Shown: one piece after another, positions 8,929-16,645 of the stretch
Layout of the letters: every line of letters starts with the position of its first letter
Numbering within the stretch: the stretch's first letter is position 1
Source: CAITQP01 sp964387965
Lineage (GTDB): Bacteria > Patescibacteriota > Minisyncoccia > Phycocordibacterales > UBA9973
Assembly: GCA_964387965.1 (NCBI GenBank)
Contig: CAYLXO010000003.1
Coordinates: 1-54,852, forward strand
Direction of reading: 5' to 3'
DNA: 54,852 bases
Made by a program: the position numbers and the translations under genes
Notes under the pieces: generated by a model
What the model was told of the DNA's origin: nothing
The model's database searches: none
What the model saw: the letters and a program-made list of their open reading frames with translations, nothing else

Positions 8929-10404
8929 ATGGACGGCCTTGAAGTAGATAAAATAATAAGTGAACTTCCTGCCCAACTATCAAAGAAAGATATTGAGCTT
9001 ATTACTCGAGCATACAACTTTGCCTTAAAGGCCCATCAAGGTCAGACTCGTTTTTCTGGCGAGCCATACTTCATCCACGTATTTGAAACAGCAAAAAACC
9101 TCGCCCGCTACGGCATGGATGCCGAAACTATCGCTGCAGGACTTTTGCATGACATTCTAGAAGACACAGCTGTTACCGATAAGGAATTTGAGAGTGAATT
9201 TGGTAAAGAGATACTTACGCTTGTAAAAGGCGTCACCAAACTCGGTCATGTTAAATTCCGTGGTCTTACTCGCCACGTTGAGTCACTTCGAAAATTCTTG
9301 ATGGCAATTGCGCAAGATTATCGTGTGCTCATGATAAAACTTGCAGACCGCCTCCACAATTTGCATACACTTCATCATGTACGCGCTGATAAGCAAAAAA
9401 GAATTGCCCTAGAATCAATCGAAGTCTACGCCCCACTCGCCGACCGTTTGGGTATCGGTCGACTTAAAGGTGAAATAGAAGATGCTGCTTTTCAGTACGC
9501 CTACCCAACCGAATATCAAATGGTTACAAAGATACTGAGTGAGCGCGAAGAACGATCAAAAAATGCGCTTAAACATGTCTATACTGATCTTAAAAAAGAA
9601 CTCGAAAAAACAAATGTTCGCGTTAAAAAAATCGACTACCGTATCAAGCACTTATACTCACTTTGGAAAAAGCTCCAAAAGTACGAGATGAATATTGAAA
9701 AAATTTACGATATTGTTGCGCTTCGTGTAATCGTTGAATCTGTAGAAGAGTGTTATTCAGTACTTGGAGTCATTCACTCACTCTGGAAACCTCTTCCTGC
9801 ACGTATTAAAGACTATATTGCTCTTCCAAAACTAAACGGATATCAATCGCTCCATACAACAATCTTTACAGGTGAAGGAGATATTGCTGAAATTCAAATC
9901 CGCACAGAAGAAATGCATGGGCGTGCCGAATTTGGTATCGCTTCTCACCACACCTACAAGGAACGTCAGAAAAAAACGCAAGACGAAAAATTCCAGTGGA
10001 TTGAAGAATTTAAAAAACTCGGAAAAGTTGGGTCAGAGCCCGATGATTTTCTCAATCATTTGAAAACAGACTTTTTCAATGATCGTATTTTTACCTTTAC
10101 TCCTCAAGGTGATGTCATTGATTTACCAAAAGATTCTACTCCGATTGATTTCGCATACTCAATACACTCAGATATCGGAACCAAGGCTTCATCAGCTCGT
10201 GTAAACGGAAAAATGGTTTCGCTTGATGCCGTGCTTCACTCAAGCGATATTGTTGAGATCATCACTCGAAAAGACGGTACTCCAAAACGAAAGTGGCTTA
10301 CGTTTGTAAAAACAACTATGGCAAAAAAGCACATCAAGGCATATCTCAATACTCAGAAAGGTAAAGAAATAGTTCCTCGAGAAATTCCAAAGAAACTACG
10401 CTAA
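8929..10404 (+). CDS. RelA/SpoT homologue, (p)ppGpp synthetase/hydrolase, C-terminally short
   Basis: This stringent-response enzyme makes and probably degrades (p)ppGpp. The 491-residue protein has an HD hydrolase domain (YFIH, then LLHDILEDT at about 75-83, and LADRLHNL). A synthetase domain follows, with RIKDYIALPKLNGYQSLHTT at about 288-307, and then a TGS domain at about 385-445 (IFTFTPQGDVIDLPKDSTPIDFAYSIH). The zinc-finger and ACT domains of full-length RSH proteins are missing. TACTAT lies 6 nt before the ATG, with TTTACA 18 nt further upstream, which implies a leaderless mRNA. The key HD residues are present, so both activities are plausible. Confidence 0.95.
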   Translation: MDGLEVDKIISELPAQLSKKDIELITRAYNFALKAHQGQTRFSGEPYFIHVFETAKNLARYGMDAETIAAGLLHDILEDTAVTDKEFESEFGKEILTLVKGVTKLGHVKFRGLTRHVESLRKFLMAIAQDYRVLMIKLADRLHNLHTLHHVRADKQKRIALESIEVYAPLADRLGIGRLKGEIEDAAFQYAYPTEYQMVTKILSEREERSKNALKHVYTDLKKELEKTNVRVKKIDYRIKHLYSLWKKLQKYEMNIEKIYDIVALRVIVESVEECYSVLGVIHSLWKPLPARIKDYIALPKLNGYQSLHTTIFTGEGDIAEIQIRTEEMHGRAEFGIASHHTYKERQKKTQDEKFQWIEEFKKLGKVGSEPDDFLNHLKTDFFNDRIFTFTPQGDVIDLPKDSTPIDFAYSIHSDIGTKASSARVNGKMVSLDAVLHSSDIVEIITRKDGTPKRKWLTFVKTTMAKKHIKAYLNTQKGKEIVPREIPKKLR

Positions 10405-10405
10405 C

Positions 10406-10431
10406 AAAAAACTGGCTTATGCCAGTTTTTT
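10406..10431. terminator. Bidirectional terminator between the RelA/SpoT gene and parB
   Basis: AAAAAACTGGC and GCCAGTTTTTT form a symmetric hairpin with a TTAT loop between two converging genes. Confidence 0.9.
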
Positions 10432-10441
10432 GTTATACAGA

Positions 10442-11407
10442 TTAAAGCGAAAAGCTACTAATACTATAGAGATCCGAATCGTCTTCTTGTTTGATTTCAG
10501 GATCTGCTTTTGGAGCATTTTTTATTTGCTCAAGAATTGGTACTTCTTCTACTGTTTGAATTGGCGCCTGTTCCCCCTCTGCTTTCTTTTCGACGAGCTG
10601 ACTCACAATATTTTTGAGCTCATCTTCCGTAAGAAAACTAATAGTAATCCGTCCGCCAATTGCACCAGGTTCTACATGGACACGTTCACCGAGCATTGTT
10701 TGAAGCTTTGTTTCAAGTTGCATAAGCTCAGCACTTAGGGTTGGTTTTGGTCTTCGAGCACGCTCTACTGCGATATTACGAGCTGCTTGCTCCGCCTCGC
10801 GGACACTGACACGTTTTGTCAAAATTTCTTTAAACAACACCATCTGTTCTTCAGGTCTATCTGAGAGCATGAGCAAGGGACGTGTGTGACCTTCAGTAAT
10901 TTTTCCGTCACCAAGTGCAATCAAAATTTCATCCGGAAGCGAAAGTATGCGAAGCGTGTTTGAAACATACTCACGGCTACGTCCTACTTTTTTACCTACA
11001 TCCGCGTGTTGCATGTGGAATTCATTTACCAATCGTCCAAATGCTTTAGCACGTTCAACTGGATTAAGATCAGCACGTTGTAGGTTTTCGATGATTGCAA
11101 GTTCAAGTTTTGTTTGATCACTATCACCTTTTCGAATTATAACTGGCACCTGTGGAAGTCCTGCGAGTTTAGATGCACGCAAACGGCGTTCACCAGCAAT
11201 AAGTTCGTACTCAACAGAAAGCCCACCATCTGGTTTTTCAGTCTCAATACGGCTTACTGTAAGCGGTTGCATGATTCCATACTGACGAATTGAATCAGCA
11301 AGATCTCGAAGTGGGCCTTCTTCAAATTCACGACGAGGCTGATATGGATTTGGACGGATTTTGTCTGTCTCGATCCAAAATATTGAGTTTGAGAAAAATT
11401 CTGCCAT
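10442..11407 (-). CDS. parB: ParB/Spo0J-family chromosome partition protein
   Basis: ParB binds parS sites and, with CTP, slides on DNA to organise origin segregation. The 321-residue protein (from the ATG at 11407) has the N-terminal region IRPNPYQPRREF and the ParB box 'ELIAGERRLRASKLAGLPQVPVII'. A helix-turn-helix follows (HADVGKKVGRSREYVSNTLRIL). The C-terminus is variable and acidic. The frame stays open upstream to 11635, across the antisense of tRNA-Leu, but that part is not protein-like. TATACT lies 6 nt before the chosen ATG. No parA is in the window. Confidence 0.93.
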   Translation of the reverse strand: MAEFFSNSIFWIETDKIRPNPYQPRREFEEGPLRDLADSIRQYGIMQPLTVSRIETEKPDGGLSVEYELIAGERRLRASKLAGLPQVPVIIRKGDSDQTKLELAIIENLQRADLNPVERAKAFGRLVNEFHMQHADVGKKVGRSREYVSNTLRILSLPDEILIALGDGKITEGHTRPLLMLSDRPEEQMVLFKEILTKRVSVREAEQAARNIAVERARRPKPTLSAELMQLETKLQTMLGERVHVEPGAIGGRITISFLTEDELKNIVSQLVEKKAEGEQAPIQTVEEVPILEQIKNAPKADPEIKQEDDSDLYSISSFSL

Positions 11408-11493
11408 GGGGCTAGTATAAGTCATAACCGCAAAAGTAAAAAGTCTTGAAATCTGGAAAAAATGTTGATTATAGGTTAGTATCGTATCTGTTA

Positions 11494-11574
11494 GCCGGAG
11501 TGGTGAAATGGTATACACGATCGACTCAAAATCGATTGCCGAAAGGCGTGGGAGTTCAAGTCTCCCCTCCGGCA
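11494..11574 (+). tRNA. tRNA-Leu (CAA)
   Basis: The acceptor arms are GCCGGAG and CTCCGGC. The anticodon stem ATCGA/TCGAT encloses loop CTCAAAA (anticodon CAA), and there is a class II variable arm. The T-arm is GGGAG/CTCCC with loop TTCAAGT, and the discriminator is A. CCA is not encoded. A36-A37-A38 makes it a likely substrate of MiaA, whose gene lies about 560 bp downstream. Confidence 0.96.
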
Positions 11575-11589
11575 CTATATAATATAAAT

Positions 11590-12150
11590 ATGATTGCAAA
11601 TAAGTGTGATCATGCATATATATTAGGGGTCGCACTTGGAGACGGAAATTTATCTAACCCGAATGGAAGAGCTATTCGTCTACGTATTACATGCGATAAA
11701 AAATATCCTAATTTAATTGAGCATATTAATAACAAACTAAAATGTGTATTACCGAAAAATAAAACATCATTTATTGATAGAAAAAATGCTTTAGACATTT
11801 GCTGCTATTCAAATAAGTTAAGTGACATTTTAGGATGGTCGGTTGGATCTAAAAAATCACAAAATGCACATATACCAGAATGGATTATGAAATCTGAAAA
11901 ATATTCCAGAGAATGTTTAAGAGGATTATTACAAACCGACGGATCCATATATCTAGACAGAGGATATCCAATGGTAAATTTTACAACAATAATAAAACCC
12001 TTAGCGGAAGATGTTAAAAATATAATTTTATTTTTAGGATACAAGCCTCAAGTACGATATGTTAAACATTCAAATAAATCCAAATATATTATACGCATAT
12101 CAAAAAACGTGACCGAGTTTATAAATGAAATCGATCTATGGAAAAATTAG
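11590..12150 (+). CDS. Free-standing LAGLIDADG homing endonuclease
   Basis: The 186-residue protein has two LAGLIDADG motifs: YILGVALGDGNL at about 8-19 and CLRGLLQTDGSIY near 110-122. Each carries the catalytic acidic residue in the GDG or TDG position. It is therefore a single-chain, two-motif endonuclease that would cut a long DNA site and spread by homing. The ATG at 11590 is 15 nt after tRNA-Leu(CAA), with TATAAT exactly 6 nt before it. The 3' end overlaps the miaA start by 13 nt. The gene is visibly more AT-rich than its neighbours. No intron or intein surrounds it. Confidence 0.85.
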   Translation: MIANKCDHAYILGVALGDGNLSNPNGRAIRLRITCDKKYPNLIEHINNKLKCVLPKNKTSFIDRKNALDICCYSNKLSDILGWSVGSKKSQNAHIPEWIMKSEKYSRECLRGLLQTDGSIYLDRGYPMVNFTTIIKPLAEDVKNIILFLGYKPQVRYVKHSNKSKYIIRISKNVTEFINEIDLWKN

Positions 12151-12977
12151 AAAAGCCGAAAATTATAGTTATCGCTGGTCCTACCTCAAGCGGTAAAACC
12201 GCTTATTCAATCAAGCTCGCCAAGAAAATTAACGGCGAGATAATTTCAGCTGATTCGCGACAGGTGTATAAAGGCATCAATCTCCTTTCTGGAAAAGTAA
12301 CAAAAAAAGAAATGGCTGGTATCAAGCACTATCTGCTCGATGTGGCAAATCCCAAAAAAACGTACACTGTTGCCGAGTACAAAAAGCAAGCCGAGAAAGC
12401 CATAACAGAAATTATTAAAAAAGGTAAAACACCGATTATATGTGGAGGTACTGGATTTTATATTGATGCAGTAGTGTACAATCGTGTCTTACCCGAAGTA
12501 AATCCAAACAGAACATTACGAAAAAAACTTGCAACGTATACAAAAGAAGAGCTGTACAAAATATTGTATAAACTCGACCGCGCACGAGCAAAAACAATAG
12601 ATAAAAATAATCCTGTGCGACTTATTCGAGCAATCGAAATCGCAACAGCACTTGGTAAAGTGCCTAAACCTGCAGAATCAAAACCTATATATGACGTGCA
12701 ATGGATTATCATTGATAAGTCAGACGCAATATTACGCAAAAAAATCCATGCAAGATTACAAGAACGAGTACGAAATGGAATGATTCGTGAAGCAAAAAAA
12801 CTCCATGAAAATGGAGTCTCGTACAAACGCATGGAAGCGCTCGGTCTTGAATGTCGAGCTACTTCCTTATACCTACAAAAGAAAGTATCAAAAGAAGAAA
12901 TGCTGTCCCAGCTTGAAAACGACATTTGGCAGTATGTGAAACGCCAACGAACGTGGTTTAAGAAGTACGCACGATAA
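12138..12977 (+). CDS. miaA: tRNA dimethylallyltransferase
   Basis: MiaA adds a dimethylallyl group to A37 of tRNAs that read UNN codons. The 279-residue protein has the P-loop GPTSSGKT (about 14-21), DSRQVYKG (about 39-46), GGTGFYID and the C-terminal RQRTWFKK motif. Length is slightly short for the family. Its ATG lies inside the end of the homing endonuclease gene (13-nt overlap), so translation may be coupled. It converges with the pyrophosphatase gene, and the two coding ends overlap by 20 nt. Confidence 0.96.
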   Translation: MEKLEKPKIIVIAGPTSSGKTAYSIKLAKKINGEIISADSRQVYKGINLLSGKVTKKEMAGIKHYLLDVANPKKTYTVAEYKKQAEKAITEIIKKGKTPIICGGTGFYIDAVVYNRVLPEVNPNRTLRKKLATYTKEELYKILYKLDRARAKTIDKNNPVRLIRAIEIATALGKVPKPAESKPIYDVQWIIIDKSDAILRKKIHARLQERVRNGMIREAKKLHENGVSYKRMEALGLECRATSLYLQKKVSKEEMLSQLENDIWQYVKRQRTWFKKYAR

Positions 12978-13338
12978 TATGTCTAAAATACTTTTCCCGA
13001 AAATTAACCTCGTTCTCTATTTCTTCGTCTGTTAATTCCTTCCCATCTTCAATAAGAATAAGCTTATCATCGTCATCATCCAAACGATGAATAATTGCAA
13101 TACAAATTCCTTCTACCTCTTTCAAAGGAACTTTTGGTCCTAAAAAATACGCATCAAGTTCCATACCATCTGGTGCGAGAGTTTTAGGTACATACCCATA
13201 ATTGGAAGTATACAGTGCGTTTTTGTAATAAGTACCAAAAGGCTGATCAACAATAATTTTGACCTTCTTACCTAAATATTCCTTACACATCGAAAGCGAT
13301 AAGGAAACGCCATTTTTTAGTGGAACTATATCACCCAT
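12958..13338 (-). CDS. Small inorganic pyrophosphatase-like protein
   Basis: The 126-residue protein resembles compact members of the inorganic pyrophosphatase family (COG0221). It has a GTYYKNALYTSNYGYVP segment, DGMELDAYFLG in place of the usual DGDPLDV loop, and an IIHRLDDDDDKLILIEDG acidic stretch. Such proteins would hydrolyse pyrophosphate or a related substrate, but activity is not certain. The ATG at 13338 lies only 6 nt after the 3' end of tRNA-Trp on the same strand. Reading further upstream would run through the tRNA and is rejected. Confidence 0.75.
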   Translation of the reverse strand: MGDIVPLKNGVSLSLSMCKEYLGKKVKIIVDQPFGTYYKNALYTSNYGYVPKTLAPDGMELDAYFLGPKVPLKEVEGICIAIIHRLDDDDDKLILIEDGKELTDEEIENEVNFREKYFRHIIVRTS

Positions 13339-13344
13339 ATTTTG

Positions 13345-13416
13345 CGGGCCCGCCGCGACTCGAACGCGGAACCTCGGTTTTGGAGACCGATGTTTTACCA
13401 TTGAAACTACAGGCCC
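13345..13416 (-). tRNA. tRNA-Trp (CCA)
   Basis: The acceptor arms are GGGCCTG and CGGGCCC. Anticodon stem TCGGT/ACCGA encloses loop CTCCAAA (anticodon CCA), and the discriminator is G. The 3' CCA is not encoded. It lies between rpmG and the pyrophosphatase gene on the same strand. Confidence 0.96.
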
Positions 13417-13520
13417 TATAACGCATAAAGCGTTCGGGCGAACATACGATATGTTTTGGCCCGTGCAGATGGAGAATAGCAAAATTTAAGGAAAAATGCA
13501 CGGAATTGCCTAAAAAAAGT

Positions 13521-13542
13521 AAAAACCCCAAGAGGGGTTTTT
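13521..13542 (-). terminator. Terminator at the rpmG end
   Basis: AAAAACCCC and GGGGTTTTT form a symmetric hairpin with a 4-nt loop. It touches the rpmG stop codon and separates rpmG from tRNA-Trp. Confidence 0.85.
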
Positions 13543-13699
13543 ACTTTTTAACTTCCTTATGCTTCTTCTGAGCTTTACACCACTTACAATATTTTTTGAG
13601 TTCAATTTTGCGAGTGACAAGCTTCTTATTCTTGCGGCTCCAGTAGTTGATACGCTTACAGCTTCCGCAAGCAAGTTTTATGAGTTTATCTTGTGACAT
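13541..13699 (-). CDS. rpmG: 50S ribosomal protein L33
   Basis: The 52-residue basic protein has two CxxC pairs, CGSC near residue 11 and CKWC near residue 38. This is the zinc-ribbon layout of L33 in the large subunit. The segment INYWSRKNKK..TRKIELKKYCKWC is typical of the family. TAATAT preceded by TG lies 8 nt before the ATG, so the transcript would be near-leaderless. Confidence 0.93.
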   Translation of the reverse strand: MSQDKLIKLACGSCKRINYWSRKNKKLVTRKIELKKYCKWCKAQKKHKEVKK

Positions 13700-13741
13700 A
13701 CCGTGCGATATTAACACGAACGATTAATTTAATCAAGCGAC

Positions 13742-14767
13742 TTACAGCCGTCTACGGACCTTACGAGTGTATTCGACCAAAAACGCTATAAGATACTTGG
13801 GTAAATCGACAATAAGATCCCGAGCATGCAAATAGGCAACATCTGTACCGCCAAAACCTCGTTTAAAGATAGAAATGGGGTAAAAACGGTGTTTTGTATG
13901 GCCTTCTGGTGCTACCCCCCAGAAATTGTACTTTGTGAGCCCTAGGGCCTTTGCGTCACGAATAGCGCGCCATTGCACTGCGTATGCGCCGGGGTATCGC
14001 CTACCGGCTTCAGTACTTGCTCCGTAGTGGTAGGCAGCTTCATGTCCGTAAAAAATAACAAATGCTTGCGCGAGTATCTTGTCATCGTATTTTGCAGTAT
14101 ACAACTTTGCTAAACCTGCGCCTGCAAATACCTTAAACTGCTCGTGTAAAAATTCGTATGAAAACGGGACAAATTTATGCCTTGTTGCAGTGCTGATCTG
14201 CATATCATAAAACGCTCTGATTTGATTTGCGTCAGTAGTTTCGGTCACACTAATTCCGAGTTTTTCAGCTTTTTTAATTTCATACCGAGTCTGCTTTCGC
14301 ATATTCTTAAGCAAGTCATCTTCTGTGGCCTGTAAATCAAGCTCGCTTGTAAGCTCGGCGTGTAAATGAGTAGGGGCAACAACAAATCCAAGTGTTTTAA
14401 ACAAATGATGATTTTCTTTGCTATCAAGTATCTGTGGGCGCACACGTACAAACGCTGCTTTTTCTTGTTGCGCTATTTCCTTCAAACGGGCAACAGTTGC
14501 ATTCACAAGTGTCGTGTTAGTCCAATCAATAAGTGGCCCACACGGTACAATCATATACGTACCGCGACGCGCTTTTTCTACAATCAAAAGCATCACTCCG
14601 ACAAGTACTCCGTTTGCATATATGCCCTCACGAATAATAGTGTGCCCAAGGGCACTGTGAAATTCTCCCCAGTACCATGACTGAAGAAAATTAGCTTCGG
14701 AACGAGCTCGCACAAACTCCTCCCATATGTCTCTGTCTTCAATTTTTTTGAATGTTAGTTCTTGCAT
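13742..14767 (-). CDS. FemAB/FemX-type peptidyl transferase
   Basis: The 341-residue protein has the paired GNAT-like folds of FemABX enzymes, which add amino acids from aminoacyl-tRNA to lipid II or peptidoglycan stem peptides. Landmarks are NFLQSWYWGEFHSALG near the N-terminus, the MRKQTRYEIKKAEKLG helix (about 155-170), the YHYGASTE motif and KYNFWGVAPEGHTKHRF near 285. It overlaps the preceding DegT gene by 13 nt, so the two are co-expressed. The amino acid it adds is unknown. Cytoplasmic action at the membrane is expected from the family. Confidence 0.88.
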   Translation of the reverse strand: MQELTFKKIEDRDIWEEFVRARSEANFLQSWYWGEFHSALGHTIIREGIYANGVLVGVMLLIVEKARRGTYMIVPCGPLIDWTNTTLVNATVARLKEIAQQEKAAFVRVRPQILDSKENHHLFKTLGFVVAPTHLHAELTSELDLQATEDDLLKNMRKQTRYEIKKAEKLGISVTETTDANQIRAFYDMQISTATRHKFVPFSYEFLHEQFKVFAGAGLAKLYTAKYDDKILAQAFVIFYGHEAAYHYGASTEAGRRYPGAYAVQWRAIRDAKALGLTKYNFWGVAPEGHTKHRFYPISIFKRGFGGTDVAYLHARDLIVDLPKYLIAFLVEYTRKVRRRL

Positions 14768-15948
14768 GTATTTACTGTGCAGATAATTCGCTGTACATCA
14801 GCATCACTAAGAGTCATATGTGTTGGAAGGTTTATCATTTTTTCTGATACTCTCAATGCTTCTCCCGCTTTATTTTCGTCTTTGAACAAATGCCAATATC
14901 GAAGTGGTGACACGGGAACATCATACCAAATATCAGATATATGTATTCCCTTTTTTTGCAGACACGCAATCATTGTGGCGCGATCGTCTACAAGTAATGG
15001 AATTCGCACACATGTCGCTCGTAGTATTGACTCTTTGGTCATACATGTATGTACAAGTGCTGGAAATGCTTCAAGATACTTTTCCGCTATTTTTCTTCGT
15101 CGCGCTATGTCTGTATCTAAAGTATGAAAACGATGCAATGCAAGTTCGGCATACCATGAAGGGAGCTGTTCAATTTTGTTATCAAGTGCATATACTGGAA
15201 GAGACAACGCTTTTCTCTTCTTCAAAATAAAATGTAGGAGTTTTCCAATCCCAAAAACAGAATAGAGGCTTCGAATTTTGCATGTACGAATCGGATACAA
15301 ACGATCACGGCGTTGTTCTTTTTTGGGAATAACACGCCAGTCTATCTGCACAGAATGTGCCTTGCTTGTCCGTGTAACGAGAGCGCCACCTGAGATGGCA
15401 TCGACAATTTTATCCTGACTAAATGAAAGAATCGTAAAATCTCCAACGGTGCCAGTTTCTCGTCCACAAGGATAGGTAGCTCCTGCACTATGTGCCAAAT
15501 CCTCAATCAAAAAAATTCCTTTTTCTTTACAGAAAGCTTCAATTTCAGTGATTGATTGTGTGAACCCTAATGTATTCTGAATAATCACCGCCCGAATAGT
15601 CGAATCATTCTCGTACACTTTTTTAAAAGCCTCAAACGAAAAATCAAGATGATTTGAATCAATATCTACATACAGTGGAACTAGCTTTGCGTTTTTAACT
15701 GCAGTTGGCACGACCGCACAGGTATATGCACAAATCGCAACTTTTGATTGCTCAGGTAAACCGCATGAAAGTAAGGCGTATGTTATTGCTTCTCTTCCTT
15801 TGTAAAACAATGTTGTCTTTCCGTTATATCGTTTATTTAAATATTCGGTAAGTTTCTCTGTTGCCCCTGTCCCGCGCGCAAAAAGCGCATCGATAGCAAA
15901 ACGATATGTATAGTTTGAACCAACAGAATTAAAAATTCGTTTTTGCAT
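14755..15948 (-). CDS. DegT/DnrJ/EryC1-family PLP aminotransferase
   Basis: The 397-residue protein belongs to the sugar-aminotransferase type of fold I PLP enzymes. Seen are IEDLAHSAGA (the PLP-contacting Asp), FSQDKIVDAISGGALV with the expected Schiff-base Lys, and a C-terminal NLPTHMTLSDADVQRI motif. Members make amino sugars for surface glycans. The position between a hydrolase and a FemAB ligase points to an envelope role, but the substrate is unknown. It overlaps the hydrolase gene by 20 nt and the FemAB gene by 13 nt. Confidence 0.88.
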   Translation of the reverse strand: MQKRIFNSVGSNYTYRFAIDALFARGTGATEKLTEYLNKRYNGKTTLFYKGREAITYALLSCGLPEQSKVAICAYTCAVVPTAVKNAKLVPLYVDIDSNHLDFSFEAFKKVYENDSTIRAVIIQNTLGFTQSITEIEAFCKEKGIFLIEDLAHSAGATYPCGRETGTVGDFTILSFSQDKIVDAISGGALVTRTSKAHSVQIDWRVIPKKEQRRDRLYPIRTCKIRSLYSVFGIGKLLHFILKKRKALSLPVYALDNKIEQLPSWYAELALHRFHTLDTDIARRRKIAEKYLEAFPALVHTCMTKESILRATCVRIPLLVDDRATMIACLQKKGIHISDIWYDVPVSPLRYWHLFKDENKAGEALRVSEKMINLPTHMTLSDADVQRIICTVNTCKN

Positions 15949-16645
15949 AATATGTTTTTATTGCGTCTATCACTTTTTGTACATGCGTAAATTGTGGTGA
16001 ATGACGTGCCTCATCGATAACAACAAGTTCCGACTGTTTGATTTTTGCATGTAAAACTTCTCCATCGCAAAGTGGCGTCTCTCCATCCCCACGTCCCCAA
16101 ACAAGAAGTGTTGGACACTGTATTTCATTCAAAAACGGAACAACATCAAGACTAATCATATTACTCATTGTTTTCTGCATAGTTTCATTTGCATCACGGT
16201 AGTCCTTCTCTCGAGCAATTTTGTAAACGAGTGTACGAATCAATGATATTTTCTTAAGAGGCTTTGCGATTTTTGCCAAAGCGCCGAACACAGCGCGTTT
16301 GATAGAAATGAGTACTCCGCGATGATACACTCCCGCGCTTCCGATCAAAATAAGATTGCGTACTTTTTCTGGATATTTTTTTGTATATGAAAGGCAAATA
16401 CGACCCCCATTTGAATGGGCGAGCAATGTGATAGGTGCAGATTCTTGCGCAAGTATTCCAGCAAGCCAAGAAACATAATCATCTATATCATATGGCTTAT
16501 CAATTGGGGCCGTAAGCCCAGGAACATTGAGCAATACTGGCTCAAAACCACACTGTTTTAATTCAGCTAAAATTGGCTCCCACTTTTCTAATGTGTATGC
16601 CCATCCATGAACTATGTATATTTTTCCTGCAGTTATAGTCCCCAT
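15929..16645 (-). CDS. Alpha/beta hydrolase
   Basis: The 238-residue protein has an HGWAYTLEKWEPIL oxyanion region near residue 12 and the nucleophile elbow AHSNGGRICL near residue 76. It also has LLVWGRGDGETP (acid region) and a late EARHSPQFTHV histidine. This is the complete Ser-Asp-His arrangement of alpha/beta hydrolases. The ATG at 16645 is preferred over an upstream TTG, and it overlaps the MurF-like gene by 13 nt. The substrate is unknown; operon context suggests cell-envelope metabolism. Confidence 0.85.
   Translation of the reverse strand: MGTITAGKIYIVHGWAYTLEKWEPILAELKQCGFEPVLLNVPGLTAPIDKPYDIDDYVSWLAGILAQESAPITLLAHSNGGRICLSYTKKYPEKVRNLILIGSAGVYHRGVLISIKRAVFGALAKIAKPLKKISLIRTLVYKIAREKDYRDANETMQKTMSNMISLDVVPFLNEIQCPTLLVWGRGDGETPLCDGEVLHAKIKQSELVVIDEARHSPQFTHVQKVIDAIKTYYAKTNF

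Noticed and set aside
11408..11635. N-terminal extension of parB across the antisense of tRNA-Leu
   Set aside because: The added residues come from the tRNA and promoter region and do not look like ParB. A -10 box sits 6 nt before the internal ATG at 11407.
13339..13482. N-terminal extension of the pyrophosphatase through tRNA-Trp
   Set aside because: It would translate the tRNA gene; the family start fits the ATG at 13338.
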